Below, piece after piece: positions 9,946 to 21,793 of a stretch of DNA of 64,000 nucleotides. Source of the stretch: Megascapheus bottae. Taxonomy: Eukaryota; Chordata; Mammalia; Rodentia; Geomyidae. Positions within the stretch are counted from its first letter, which is position 1, and each line of letters opens with the position of its first letter. The notes beneath the pieces were generated by a model, which saw only the letters and a program-made list of their open reading frames with translations, searched no databases and was not told the DNA's origin. The stretch is from assembly GCA_024803745.1 (NCBI GenBank), contig JANJXV010000002.1, positions 38,833,001 to 38,897,000 on the forward strand, given 5' to 3'. The position numbers and the translations under genes were made by a program.

Positions 9946-11615
9946 AAATATAAGAAGGATTTGTAATAAGTAACTCACAGTCCAATATCACCATATTTAA
10001 TACTGACATTAACTACCTAGCACAGCACCTGTCAGTAGCTACTTGGATTGGTGAGGATTATTGTTGAATGTTAGCATGATACTTTCCAAATAGGAGTCTG
10101 ATGAACATTTCTTCACTGAGTGAAAAAAGACAAGGTCAGCTGGGTGTAAAGTGCATATAGAGTCAGCTTGGTACTTGATCAAAGAGCATGCTTAGATTCT
10201 TCCATATGCTAACACATCATTACAGCAATCACCAATAATTACAACGGGTTTTCTAGATACCCTTTTAAACATTTGCATGAATTATTTGACATACTCTTCC
10301 TAAAAAAAAAACCATGAGGTGTGTATTATTAACTCTACCATACAGTTAAAGATCCAATGAAGTCACCAGCATATCTAAATTCATTACCTCTATTTTTAAA
10401 ATACAAAGCCCATAAAAATCACACACAAGTATAGACTAGTAAGAATGATAATCAAACATTGTCTTCATTAATATAGATGATATAATTGATATTAAAATAT
10501 GGTAGACCCAAACTGCCAATTGCCATTCTAGGAAATCCTTTCCCTGTTACTCCCTGTTGTGTTTCTCAAGGGCTCTGTTTAGTAAGGTAACCTACTTAAG
10601 TTTGAGGATACATCAGTCAGTTACTGTAAGTCTACTGGGCAGGCACTAAAGACCACCTATTAATTTTTCTTATGAGTCACAGTGAAGCATAGCATTTTAC
10701 TACCCTTGGCACTTTGTAGAAAAGTAAAAACAATAAGAGCAAATGAAAACAGGCAATTTGCCCTGCCTTACAGATTAATCAAGAAACCCATAACCTTTGT
10801 GACCTTATCTGGTCTCTGATAGGGGAAAGAGTATTATGATAGATAAATTCAAGATAACTTCAATCATCTTTAATCATCCTAGGACACACACGATTCAAAT
10901 TTGCACTTAAATCATGTACAAAACTATGACAGTTCTGTAATTATTGCCTGGGCTTCTTCCATCATGCAGCACTATGAACTATTTCAGAAAAAAAGAAAAG
11001 AATTTAGATCAAAGAAAAATTGACTAGGGAATAATGGATTGTTTTTCTGCTAAACACACATATTCTGTTGTTATGGCAACATAAGATCTAAGAATGACAT
11101 GCCAAATAATATGGTACAGAGGTATATTACTATCATCAAATGTCACAATAAATTGCTTCAACTCCTGGATATGACAGGCAATGTTGTTTCCACTTTTCGC
11201 AGAACTTTCATTGAGGCCAAAATAGCTTACTCAGATGGGAGCCAAATATTGTCTGTTCTCCATCTTAGTGGCTCTTTCTTACAGAAAGAGGTCTTATAAA
11301 TGCCACTGAAATATATAAACAACAGCATGAAGCTGGCTTTCATTTCCACTGTTTCCTAAGAGGACAAGTTTATCCTCTAAAACCATATTTGTACACACAA
11401 CCTAGAACCTAGAGATTCATGCACGCTAAGCAAAACATATTTCTTAACTTACCCAAATCATAAATAGGGTAGTATGCCCTCCCACTGGCTTTTAATCTAT
11501 TTAATATGTAGATAACAGGTCCCCACATAGGAAGAATAAGTTCTAATATTCTACAGACCAGCAGTATAGTTTACAACAATTTTGTGATAAAACAGAAGAG
11601 TTCAAAATGTTCCAA
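9946..11615. other. Unique sequence with a possible MIR relic
   Basis: Mostly unrecognised AT-rich DNA. Bases 10275-10380 ('gcatgaattatttgacatactc', 'tgaggtgtgtattattaactct') faintly follow the MIR pattern of 'ttatctcatttaatcctc' and 'gaggtaggtattatta'. The open frame at 11099-11299 lacks recognisable motifs and splice context, so I do not call it a gene. Confidence 0.4.
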
Positions 11616-11630
11616 AAGAAAGAAAGGCTA

Positions 11631-11810
11631 GGGCTGGGAGTTTGGCCTAGTGGTAGAGTGCTTGCCTAGCATGCATGAAGACCCAGGTTCGATTCCTTAG
11701 TACCACATACACAGAAAAAAGCCGGAAATGGTGCTGAGGCTCAAGTGGTAGAGCTCTAGCCTTGAGAAAGTCCAAGAACAGTGCTCAAGCCCAGGACTGG
11801 CAAAAAAAAA
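11631..11810 (+). mobile_element. IDL-Geo SINE with exact TSD
   Basis: The left monomer has a tRNA-like A box (TTTGGCCTAGTGGTAGAG) and B box (GGTTCGATTCC). The right Geo monomer runs from 'gctgaggctcaagtggtagag' to 'ccaggactggc' plus A-tail. Exact 15-base duplications, AAGAAAGAAAGGCTA, lie at 11616-11630 and 11811-11825. It lacks the usual 'gccctgagctc' stretch in the right half. It needs L1 proteins to move; pol III transcription would be driven by the internal boxes. Confidence 0.95.
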
Positions 11811-11941
11811 AAGAAAGAAAGGCTAAAATGTTAAGGCAATGAAATTGCTTATTACTGAGAATCACACATTACATATTATATATAAATGTATATGTACCTA
11901 TATATTATCACATTCTACATAATATGATGTGAAAATATTTT

Positions 11942-12147
11942 TGTTTTGTTTTGTTTTGTTTTGCCAGTCCTGGGCTTGAGCTCAGGGTCTAAGCACTGTC
12001 CTTTGGATTTCTCAAAGCCAGAGCTCTACCACTTGAGCCTCAGCACCACTTCCGGCTTTTTCTAAGTATGTGGTACCAAGGAATCGAACCCGGGTCTTCA
12101 TGCATGCTAGGCAAGCACTCTACCACTAGGCCAAACTCCCGGCCCCA
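11942..12147 (-). mobile_element. IDL-Geo SINE with exact TSD
   Basis: A full-length antisense copy, from the TTTTG-rich tail at 11942 to the 'ctcccggcccc' head at 12146. The TSD ATGTGAAAATATTTT is at 11927-11941 and 12148-12162. Both monomers are well preserved. The tail is a (TTTTG)n variant, which reads (CAAAA)n in sense. Confidence 0.95.
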
Positions 12148-12174
12148 ATGTGAAAATATTTTGTGTCAACTAAT

Positions 12175-12227
12175 ACACACACACACACACACATATATAT
12201 ATATGTATATGTATGTATACATATATT
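12175..12227. repeat. (CA)n(TA)n compound microsatellite
   Basis: About nine CA units pass directly into TA and GTAT units. Open frames rich in Thr-His or Tyr-Ile that cross it are repeat translations. Confidence 0.95.
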
Positions 12228-13856
12228 TGAGAGCCCTCGAGGGGAATTCACCCTTCTCAGATGCATGCTTATATATCTGCTTTATTCATATCCTCCACAA
12301 TATTCTGATATTATGTATTGTGATAGTGTATTAATACTTCATCACTAGTTTGGTTTGTCTTTGGCAGAGGTCTGGCAAATGGCAGAAGGAAGGGTGATTA
12401 ACAAGTGAAGGGCAGTTTTCTGTAGGGGAATATGGAGAGAACACAAAAGTGGGAAGGTCAGACATCCAGCAGATCTTAGAGGTGATGGAAAGGATTACAC
12501 ACTTTAAAGAAGCACAAAGTACTGACTGCTGCACTGCGAGACTGAAATTGGCTCTAGGGACTGTTCTTCTTTCATGTGACAGCAGAAGAAGAATGAAAAG
12601 GAAAGGCTAGACTAAAGTGGAACCAGAGACTTCAAAGCCACATCCTTAGGTGGATGTTATCCTCCTGCTCTACTGCCCTTTTGTCTCTGATCATTCACCT
12701 TGACTTGCATCAAGGTGGCTTTTGGCAAACCACAAATTTGTCACCAAAAGGTGGCCAAATAGATTTCTGAGTCATGTCAATCTATTTCCAAACAGACTTT
12801 TGCTTTTTTTTATCCTGAGGAGCTAATTTGCATAGAAAAAGCCATAAAATTGCTATTCAATTGGTATCAGCTAATTCCATTGCTGTACTCCCTATTTATT
12901 TGAAAAATGTGCCATTCTACCACACAGCATATTTGTGCGAGGGCTGAATTAAGGATGATAATACAGAACATACTAATTTAAAATATATGCTAAGGCTCTT
13001 AGCTTAGTCAAACACATTTAATGTTTCTCTTCTCAATATTATTCTCACCAACTAACCATTTTGAGAAATAATTTAACAGTGAGTAGTGAGCTGTACACTG
13101 ATAAAGTAGTGCTAGCATCCCCAAAGCGTTCACTCTCAGTTTACTTAGAGTATCTTGAAATGCCAATGAAAATGAAATTCCAACCCAGTAATTTAGCCAT
13201 TGTGCTAAATGTATTTTCTGATGAGATGGCTGCATATTACTGAAGACCAAATTAAAAAGTCAGTGGAAATGGATTTGAAAATAGAAGATTGCATAAGGAA
13301 GACAAGGCATTAGCAGAATAAATGTAGACTTTGTTACATGTCAAAATAATACTCAGAATTCAATTGTTCAATTGTCATATAGAAATCCAATTGCCCTGCA
13401 GAAAAAAGGGTGTGTCACCTACCCATAGACACCTGAGAGGGGGCAAAAATGTAAAAATGCCTACACCTTTGTAGCATCTGTGATAAGTTTCATCATGATA
13501 TGGCAAAGTTCTCATGCACTCAAACTGAGAGATAATGTTAAATTCTGAAGGTACCCCTACCTATATCAGTTAAAGGAATCTGAGCTTTAAAAGATGCTGA
13601 AATACTCACCTTCTTAAAGATTTTCCTTTTCTTTGGACAAAGAAGAAAATGGCCTCAGCTCATTTTTCATTTTTAGATATGGCTGGCCCAGGTGTGCCAT
13701 TGTTCCCTGTGGTTTTACTGTTCAGCAATCATGAAGAACCTTAGGTTTTTAAAGCACTAGCCCTCATTAATCAACAGATTCTCACACTGTGAGGGAGACT
13801 ATACAGTGGATTTCCTCTAGCAGAACTAGAAAAGGAGGTGAAGGGAAATGCACTAA
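12228..13856. other. Unique sequence, possible conserved block
   Basis: No repeats are recognised. The part from about 12700 to 13250 looks less eroded than its surroundings by eye. It holds AT-rich transcription-factor-like words (CTAATTTGCAT, which resembles an octamer/POU site, and GCTAATTCC) and has no transposon match. Short overlapping open frames on both strands at 13008-13250 have no motifs. A conserved enhancer is possible but unproven. Confidence 0.3.
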
Positions 13857-13867
13857 ACACACACACA

Positions 13868-13902
<35 letters not shown>

Positions 13903-13919
13903 GTATGCATGCACACACA
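13857..13919. repeat. (CA)n microsatellite
   Basis: A nearly pure CA run with one interruption (CATACA), followed by 'cgtatgcatgcacacacaa'. Confidence 0.95.
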
Positions 13920-14214
13920 AAATGTGTTTGCTCATAAAACTGATTTTGTCATTCCTTAAATTGATCTGCTGTATGTACTGAATAAAGAATTAAATGCAGT
14001 AATAATTAACTCTAATATGTAAGTATTTGAAGAGTAATTATGAAAGAGTAATGTTCACTGTAAGAGTAATATCTTTAGTTTATTAGATTACATAAATACC
14101 TATAATATCTAGTGGAATAAAATAAATCAAGGCAGAATTGCTTTGGATCATCAATCCTATGTATATTATCAGATAACCCCTACTGTCTTTGGTCCCTTTT
14201 TTCCCCTCTTTCCA

Positions 14215-15435
14215 CTTTATTTTCTTTCTTTATTATTTTTTGGAATGCTTTTATTTTCTTTAAGTAGTTGCACAAAAGACTTGCCTTTCAGCAAAGGAAT
14301 TTATGGATACAGTATATCTTCTTCAATGTCACCGTGTCCAACGTTTTCACTCACCACTCCCAACATACCCTTCCTTAACTTTTCTTAATATATAGGTTGT
14401 ATATTGGAATTTTTGCCATTTGAAAAGGTGGCTTCTGTATATAGTGCATCTTAATTTATGCCATCTCTTCAGCATCTTCACCTTTCTTTGACCCACCCCT
14501 TCCCTTATTTTTCTCAATTCTGGGATACATGCAATGAATTCTTGCCTGTATTCTTCCCCTGTTGTCCTTTTATTCTTCTCCTCCTTCTCCCCTTGGCTCC
14601 ATCCTCCTTTGTTGCAAGTATCAATTTCCTGGGATTTAATTTGCTGGTGGTTTTGATAATCTTTCTAAAGAATTATACTATTTGAGCTCTCTGTAGAGTC
14701 TATTATACTTCAGTTAATTCATACTACCCAGTGTTATTTTTTTGTCAGTCATGGGACTTGAACTCTGAACCTGGGCATTGTCCCTGAGCTCTTCAGCTCA
14801 AGGCTAGTGCCTTGTCCCTTGAGGCACAGCATCACTTCTGGTTTTCTAGTGGTTGATTGAAGATAAAAGTCTCACGGAGTTTAGTGCCCATGCTAGTTTG
14901 GACCGTGATCCTCAGATCTCAGCATCCTAGCCTGAGTAGCTAGGATTACAGGTGGATTACAACTAGGATTAACAGGCAAATTTGAATTAATACAAATGAG
15001 GGGAACTATGTATTCTGGGCTTCTCTGGATCTGGCTTACTTCACTTAGTATAATTTTTTACAAGCCTTTTGATTTCCTTACAAATTGCACAAAATAATTA
15101 CTTCTATAGTGTATATATACTACATTTCCTTGATCCATTTGTCCATTAAGGGGCATCTAGGCTGATTCTATATCTTAGCTATGGTAGATAAAGCAACAGG
15201 GAACATGGTTGTGCTGGTAGCTTTAGGATGGCCTTGTCTGCAGTTAATTGGATAAATGTCCAGAAGCAGAATTGCTGGGTCACAGGAGAGTTTTATGCCT
15301 AGTTTTTTTGAGGACCCTCCATTGCTGTTTTCCAGAGTGGTTGATCTAGGCATTCTAACTGAGATGAGGTGGAATCTAAGTGCTGTTTTGATTGATGCTT
15401 TTTTATGGCCAGTGCTTTTCCTCTTAAAATGAATT
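14215..15435 (-). mobile_element. Old L1 3' region, interrupted by a SINE
   Basis: Antisense L1 3' UTR (14215-14735) continues past a SINE at 14739-14970 into antisense ORF2 C-terminal sequence (14985-15435: 'ggatctggcttacttcacttag', 'aattgctgggtcac', 'ttttatggccagtgc'). It shares its 3' UTR with the old copy at 42.6 kb ('taagtagttg', 'tcaatgtcac', 'aaggaattgtactatttga'-type words). ORF2 is broken by many indels; a minus-strand fragment at 15168-15353 keeps a decayed DPAILLLDIYP motif. Confidence 0.75.
14739..14970 (-). mobile_element. B1-Geo composite SINE inside old L1
   Basis: On the plus strand: 'gtcagtcatgggacttgaactctg', 'gagctcttcagctcaaggctag', 'ccttgaggcacag', 'cttctggttttctagtgg', 'gataaaagtctcacgg', then B1-like 'gagtagctaggattacagg'. 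The order is that of an antisense composite copy. It sits within the L1 and is therefore younger than it. Confidence 0.85.
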
Positions 15436-16383
15436 TCTAAATGTACTTCCTTCTATCTACATTCTATGCCATTCAGTTAGCATACCTCTGGATTATGAGG
15501 TCTGGATTGCAGTGTGTCTCGTCTTTGCATTCATCTTTTTACCTGATATTCTCTATATCCCATGACAAATTAATTCTTTACATGTACTCAATACTTTTCT
15601 ATTTTCATAAATTTGATCTCTACTGTCTTCTCTTTCTAATAATTAATCTTTTCATGGGCCATATTTCTCAGTTAATATTTCTTTTTATTCTTCTTACTTT
15701 TATCTATTTCTCTTTCTCCATTTTTGTTTTCTATTCTTATGAGAAATATTTTTATTATTTGTTGAATATTTGTAAAATATGCTTTACATGAATTATTCTA
15801 CTCATCACCTCTGTCCTTTATGTAGAACCTCCATCAATGCAACAGGCAATGACAAGGATTCTTCAGTCCTTACAAACTTTTCTTAATAAAAAGTCAGACA
15901 CATAACTTTTTTTATAGTTATGCTGCTAAAAGTCATTCTTTTGTGGTTGGCTCCCTGTGCTTAAATAGTGATTAAATATACTGATAATAGTATTTATTTG
16001 TATCTGCAAGTAATTCTAAGAGGGTACTGATCATTTTAAGTCCTAATATCCATGGCTTACTTGATTTATCTAGATACTTGATTGCTTACAGAGGAAGAAA
16101 AACCCTTGGCAAGATTCAAAGGTAATCAAAATTATTTTCTTTGCTTCTCTAGGCCACAAAAGTATGAAAAAATTACATGGGTGTTTTCTCATGTTTAGTC
16201 ATTAATTGAATTTTTTCACAAATTTTCCTTTACCACGTTGCCTTTGTTTAGTTGTTAACAAAATAGTGCTTGATAACTCCAAAATCAATATAATAATACA
16301 AAAAACAGAGAAACACACTCAGGAGCACGTTTTGTCTTAAAGATCTATCTTTTGTTTTGTTTCTTTTTTTATTATATGATTTT
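15436..16383. other. Unique AT-rich sequence
   Basis: A Phe/Tyr/Ile/Leu-rich open frame at 15441-15791 (116 residues) is what T-rich DNA yields by chance; it has no recognisable family motif. No transposon is recognised. Confidence 0.45.
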
Positions 16384-16560
16384 TTAATTAAAGAATTTAT
16401 TAACGTTGATTTTTACATCATGTTTCAAATGACATGATTAACAAACAATGATTTAAGAAGGGAAACTCTATATGTAATAACTGGCACTTAGATTTTAGAA
16501 CACAATTAAAATTAGGCTGAGGGTTTGTATGTCATAAATATATATTAATCTATGTATCTT
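16384..16560 (-). repeat. Unclassified A-tailed interspersed repeat, copy 1
   Basis: This stretch closely matches 33162-33338 by eye over about 177 bases, in the same orientation, with scattered substitutions and single-base indels. Shared words include 'aagaatttattaac', 'gatttttacatcat', 'aatgacatg', 'taacaaacaa', 'aagaaggga' and 'aggctgagggtttgtatgtc'. Read on the minus strand both copies end in AATAAATTCTTTAAT and an A-rich tail, as a retroposon 3' end would. I cannot assign the family; an L1 3' UTR variant, an LTR or a processed transcript are all possible. Confidence 0.7.
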
Positions 16561-16925
16561 TGTTACACCACATTTTGATTGGTTTTTCGCTGAATTATGA
16601 GGTGTTTCTCTTGGAAGTCACCTGTGCTACTCATTGGTATGTTATTACACTTATAAACTACCTAGAGATAATGATTATTTGTAGGCTATTCTATCTGATA
16701 ATTTATAAATATTTATTACATGTTCTAATCCCTAGAGAAACTGAAAAATAGAAAAACTATTAAGCTAACAGATATTCTCATGGCATTTATTAGAAAAAGT
16801 ATATAATACCTGTACAACATACATACATCTGAATGCTGATATAACTATTTTCTATATATTTGTCCAAAATAATGTAGATGGATTTAGCTTTTTAAGAATT
16901 TGTTCAAGCATATATAAAATGTCAC
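16561..16925. other. Unique AT-rich sequence
   Basis: No gene or repeat is recognised. The short open frame at 16560-16751 has no motif. Confidence 0.45.
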
Positions 16926-17049
16926 TTTTTTCTTTTGCCAGTCCTGGGCTTGAGCTCAGGGCCTGAGCACGGTCCTTGGGCTTTCTCAAGGCTGGAGCTC
17001 TAGCATTTGAGCCTCAGCACCACTTCTGTCTTTTTTCTATATATGTATA

Positions 17050-18338
17050 TATATATATATAGTAATTAATAAAAGGGTTACATTATATTCACATACATCA
17101 ATACCCTTTCTCATGTCATGGTCCCCATTTCCCTCCCCCCAACCCCGCCCCTCATCTTGTTTTCTTCCCTTCCCTATTTGACTTCAAATAACCAAATACA
17201 CATATATACAATATATCAGATAACCAGGTAAAATACTGTAACAATATGAGATAACCAAGGGACAGCAAAAGAGATGAGAGATAACATAGTAGATTAAGGA
17301 CAACAATCATACATTATATGGCTTTTGATTCTATATCCTGGAGGTCCTTTCATTTAGTGTCCTTCTATATGGCCTTATATATCTAGGTTTTGCTCTATTG
17401 TAAATCTCTGTTACAAGAGCCCAAGGTTTCTATTGATTATAACAAACAAGGGAAACCATTGAGCCTATGTTCCTTTGAGTCTGGCTTACTTCACTTAATA
17501 TGATTTTTTTCCAAGACTTTTCATTTCCTAACAAATGGGGCATTGTCATTCTTTCTGATAGCAGCATCGAATTCCATTGTGTACAAATACCACATCTTGT
17601 TGATCCACTCATCAACTGAGGGACATCTAGGTTGGTTCCCTATCTTTGCTATGGTAAATAGTGCTACAATGAACATCATTGTGCTAGTGCTTTTAGTATG
17701 CCCTTGTTTCTGGACGGTTGGTAAATGCCAAGTAGTGGAATTGCTGGGTCATAGGGGAGTTCTATGTTTAGTCTTTTGAGGAACTGCCATACTGTTTTCC
17801 ATAGTGGTTGAATGAGTTTGCACTCCCACCAACAGTGTAGTAGTGATCCCTCCTGGCCAAATCCCCACCAGCATCTGTTGTTATTAGATTTCTTGATCCT
17901 GGCCATTCTTGCTGGGGTGAAGTGGAATATTAGAGTTGTTTTGTTTTGCATTTCTTTTATGGCCAGAGATGTTGAGCATTTCTTCATGTGTCTATAGGCC
18001 ATTCTTATTTATTTTTCAGAGAAGACTCTAAGTCTTTGGCCCATCTTTTAATGGGATGGTTTTTTTCTTTGGAGATTAGTTTTGGAGTGATTCAATTTTT
18101 TTAGCTGTTGATATATTTTAGACATGAGCCCTTTGTCTGCTGTGTGGTTAGTGAAGACCTCTCCCACTCTGTAGGCTTTCTAGTTAATTTGGTAGCTATA
18201 TCCTTTGCCATACAGAAGCTCTGCAGTTTAATGCAGTCCCCCTTATCCAGCCTTTCTGATTTGTTGTGTTTCTTTGTCCTTAGTAAGAAAGTTTCGACCT
18301 GTGCCAAGGAGACCTAGTGTATCTCCTATTCCTTCTTG
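17050..18338 (-). mobile_element. L1, 1.3 kb, inserted in an IDL-Geo SINE
   Basis: Antisense L1 from its 3' terminus ('agtaattaataaaagggttac') through the 3' UTR and back into ORF2 to the 'aagaaggaataggaga' region. No inversion is present: the whole block is collinear. The ends fall at the SINE's 'cttttttct' linker, and similar T-rich words on each side (about 17027-17047 and 18337-18357) look like an imperfect TSD enlarged by a (TA)n tract. Confidence 0.9.
17430..18307 (-). pseudogene. L1 ORF2 C-terminal remnant, frameshifted
   Basis: Three consecutive minus-strand frames cover the ORF2p end. 18307-18101 holds the KLQSFCMAKDIATKL region. 18002-17676 holds [18 protein letters not shown], the [23 protein letters not shown]ys-rich segment and [14 protein letters not shown]. 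17615-17430 holds IILSEVSQTQRN near the C-terminus. Frameshifts separate them, and the endonuclease and reverse transcriptase domains are missing, so there is no function. One conserved cysteine position in the Cys-rich segment reads Phe (GFGQ where the 8.8-kb copy has GCGQ). Confidence 0.85.
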
Positions 18339-18422
18339 TCTTTTTTTTATGTATGAGGAATCGAACCCATGTGTTCGTGCATGCTACGCAAGCACTCTAC
18401 CTCTAGGCCAAACTCCCGGCCC

Positions 18423-19632
18423 ACATTTTCTTTATAGATGCTAAGTGATTCTATCTCTACCTCAAGTTCTGTCTGTAATTACTAAACTAAATAGTTTAGA
18501 GCATCGTCTAAAGCAATATAATAGTATGTCCTGTGGCACAATACTAATGCAACACATTAAGTGTTCGATAAAGGAATCTATCAAATGTCATGTGTATTAT
18601 ATTTTAATGAACTGCCTAAATGACCGCAGATGCCAGATTCCTATTTTATAAGTTTTCTGAACTAAAATGATCAACTTGGTATTATGTTCCTCAATTAAAC
18701 CGGAAAAGCATTATAATTTTCAAGCAAAAGCAAATGAATTATACCCCTGGCAATCTGCTACACACTGGAAATTAACAAATGAATGGGACATGTTTTTCAC
18801 CCTGGTATCTAGGTCATATTACAGGATTCTGGGTAATTTCATATTGTGTAAAAATACACTCACTAGAACTATTAATATACTTTTCTCATTTAGTCATTTT
18901 CCATCATTTGAATTAATTTTGTTGGTTATTTTTAATACATATGCTCACTTTATATTCTGAAGAATTCAGGTTTTTTTCCAGTTTATGTGTATTCATCTTC
19001 CTTTTTGTCATCACATTATTGCTCCTTGTCATCTTCTTCAAGTTTTAGTTAAGTCTCAGCATTGAACAATTTTTCAGTGTCCTATGACCTTTCTTCCATT
19101 GTGTCTCAAGATTTTCCAACATAACGTGTTCCATTTTATGCTTTTTTAAACCTTTACACTTTGACTTATAGTCATATGTGCTTATCTCTGCTTTCTTCCT
19201 CCCAAATGGCAACTAAACTGAGTCTAAAGAATATAAAAAAGGCATAAGCCCACAAGGACAAAGATTATAGGAGAGGAGACAATAACGAGTAGGTTAAAAA
19301 GCAAGTGGAACAGTGATAACAAATTCAACTCATTGGAAAGAACTAAAACCTCCAGGACATGGAGAGAATACTGATAATGAAGAAAGTCATTTTCTGGTAG
19401 AGGGTATGAAAACTTTTAAGGCTTGAAAACTCCTCAGTCTGGCTAGTGAGAGGAGTGACACAAGGCTGAAAACCAGGTGATTATTTGTAAGCTGGTATAT
19501 GGGAAATTGAAGCCCAGATAACTCCACAATCCCACTTAGACAAACAAATGCTCCAAAGAGGAAAACAGTGGTTTATATGCTAGTGAAACTTAAAAATAAA
19601 TAGCTAGAAACTGCAAACCCAACTATATTCAA
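18423..19632. other. Unique AT-rich sequence
   Basis: Two open frames (18445-18651, 18667-18960) show no recognised domain, splice context or codon bias. No transposon is recognised. Confidence 0.45.
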
Positions 19633-19648
19633 AAAAATAGAAACAAGC

Positions 19649-19858
19649 GGTCATGCTGTCTCAACGCTTGTAATCCTAGCTACTCAGGGGGCTGAGATCT
19701 GAGTATCATGCTTCAAAGCGTGAGACTTATCTCCAATTAACCACTAGAAAACCGGATGTGGTGTTGTGGCTCAAGGGGTCAGACGATAGCCTGGAGGCTG
19801 AAGAGCTTAGGGACAGCGCCCAGACCCAAAGTCTAAGCCCCACGACCCCCCCCCAAAA
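19649..19858 (+). mobile_element. B1-Geo composite SINE with TSD
   Basis: B1-like head ('cttgtaatcctagctactcag', 'ctgagatctgagtatca'), linker 'atctccaattaaccactagaaaaccgg', Geo half ('tgttgtggctcaaggggtcag', 'cagcgcccagac', 'agtctaagcccc'), then a C-run and A-tail. A near-exact TSD is AAAAATAGAAACAAGC (19633-19648) against AAAAAGTAGGAACAAGC (19859-19875). Bases between head and linker are deleted relative to the 50-kb copy. The 94-residue open frame starting inside it is spurious. Confidence 0.9.
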
Positions 19859-19875
19859 AAAAAGTAGGAACAAGC

Positions 19876-21783
19876 TATGTAACTCACGTGGCTATAATGC
19901 TATAATCAGGTGTACTTTCCCCAAGCAGAAGTCTAAAATACTGTTGAAAAGAAACTGCATAACCCTAAGAAAAATACAGGTGCTTGTGATTTGTGGGTGT
20001 ACCTTTGTTAAGTATACGGCCCATTCAAGGACAAGACCATAAAGTTGACCTCTCAGCTACCAAATTGTTCCTGAAGTCTACCACTCTTAAATATGAATGG
20101 GCATTGAATGCTTTAGATCGGTAGTTCATTAGTCCTCACTGCCAGACCCATTCCTGTTTGTGTAGGTGACTTTCTTTGCTAAATAAAATATAAGCAGAGG
20201 GCAACTTTGTCCCTCTGAAGAGAGATTTGAGAGCTGTCACTGCCTCTATCATGTCTATTTACATATATAAAGGCTGACACTAAAGCTGCCTTCCATCGGG
20301 GTTGGAGAATATGATGGGAATGGAGAGGAGGTGAAGTAAAAGGGAAATTTGGAAACTGGAGATGAAATGTTGAGTGTCTACATAAATTATATTGATATAG
20401 AGATATATCCACGGCCATAATGTTGGATTAAGGAATAGGGTCAAAGCCTCACCACCATCACCACCACCTCTGTCATCATCATTATCATCATCATCATCAT
20501 CATCATCACCATCCTAGTACAGAACACTCTCAATTCAAAGATGAGGGTCTCCATAAAAAAACAAACCTTCAGCCTACCACTCCATTCACCAGAGGTCACT
20601 TATACATTGGCATTAGGACTCAGGATGGTCTTTGCTATTACCACAGCAATTATGAAAGCTAGAAGACAATGATAAAGTGTCTCTAAAGGCCTTAGGGAAA
20701 ATCTGCTTCATAATTCAATACACAGCCAAACTATGAATTAAGTATGAGAATAGAAGATGTATTTTTCACTTAGATAACACACCATTTATATACTTGTCTT
20801 AGTGTTCTCCAGAGAAACAAACCCGAGGAGAAATATGTATGTGTATATATACACATAATGTATAAATGTATTACATATAAATAAACTTGGATAGGCACTG
20901 AGAGAAATTAACTCAATATAAGATATTATCTTCTAGGTATCCATTTATTGTATAAAATTGCTTATAGTACACTTTTGTGATACTTTGCTTTTCCTGTGTA
21001 TGACTTGTAATGTCTTATCTTTCATTTAGAGATGGCATATTTCCCTTCTTATAGAAGTAAAATTTCTGTTTTATTCACTTTTTCATAAAACAACCCTTTA
21101 CATTTCCTCAGTATTTCCTCCTATCTTTCTTGTCCATTTCATGTATGTTTGCCCTTGTCATTATTATTTCTTACCCTGTTTAGGCTTCGTTCTTCCTTTT
21201 TTTCATTCCTTGATGTGTGAAGTCAGAATGCAATAGGGGCTTCATAATGACTTTCTCTATGAATCTGGGTAGCTTGGTCAGGTGGTTCAGGCATCTCAGG
21301 TAAAGATTGATAGTGGCTCAAGTTTCAGATTGACATGCAGTAACATAAGGAGTATTCCTGTGTTCCTTCTCACTTTAGGAAGATATCCTGGAGTTCGTCC
21401 TCTTGATTCCAAGTTGTTCTACAGTAAGGATGAGATGAGGCAGTACGTAGTTCCTACGTGTTTCCTATATGGCCATACTCAGTTATACTGCTTCTGTGAC
21501 ATAGTCAGAGCTTTGTGCTGAGCTATTTGTCCATGTGGAGTTGTTGACAATTGCTGAGTAATGGTCCCTCTAGTCTGTGCTATTGCTGATATCACTACCA
21601 CTGAGCTTGCATTTAATTGTTGTTATTTGGTCTAATTCTCTAGTGTAATAATTTAGGCCAATAGATTGATTTTTCTCACATTTAAAAGTGTTAATTGAAG
21701 TTAAATAATAGCATGGGTATTCAAATTATTTTATATTGACTGATTTCAGTAGTTTGTGTGTTGAGGAAATTTGGTACATTTTG
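19876..21783. other. Unique sequence around an (ATC)n repeat
   Basis: No repeat family is recognised outside 20449-20514. The open frames at 20179-20418 (minus) and 21282-21521 (plus) carry no domains I recognise. Confidence 0.45.
20449..20514. repeat. (ATC)n trinucleotide microsatellite
   Basis: CACCATCACCACC gives way to about ten CAT/ATC units, with a few CAC and ATT variants. Confidence 0.95.
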
Positions 21784-21793
21784 TCAACTTTAA

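Larger units (their letters stand above)
16926..18422 (-). mobile_element. IDL-Geo SINE split by an L1
   Basis: The Geo half and start of the linker lie at 16926-17048 ('ttgccagtcctgggcttgagc' to 'cttctgtc'). The IDL half lies at 18342-18422 ('gaggaatcgaaccc', 'catgctacgcaagcactctac', 'ctcccggccc'). The 1.3 kb between them is a younger L1. The two halves together make one ordinary antisense copy. Confidence 0.9.

Noticed and set aside
11631..11720. tRNA gene, because of clear A and B boxes
   Set aside because: It is the left monomer of an IDL-Geo SINE with linker, right monomer, A-tail and TSD. The same holds for the other copies.
15441..15791. 116-residue hydrophobic open frame as a membrane protein
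   Set aside because: Phe/Leu/Ile/Tyr-rich reading of T-rich DNA, with no motif and no splice or promoter context.
20449..20514. His/Asp-rich coding repeat
   Set aside because: It is an (ATC)n microsatellite without an exon around it.
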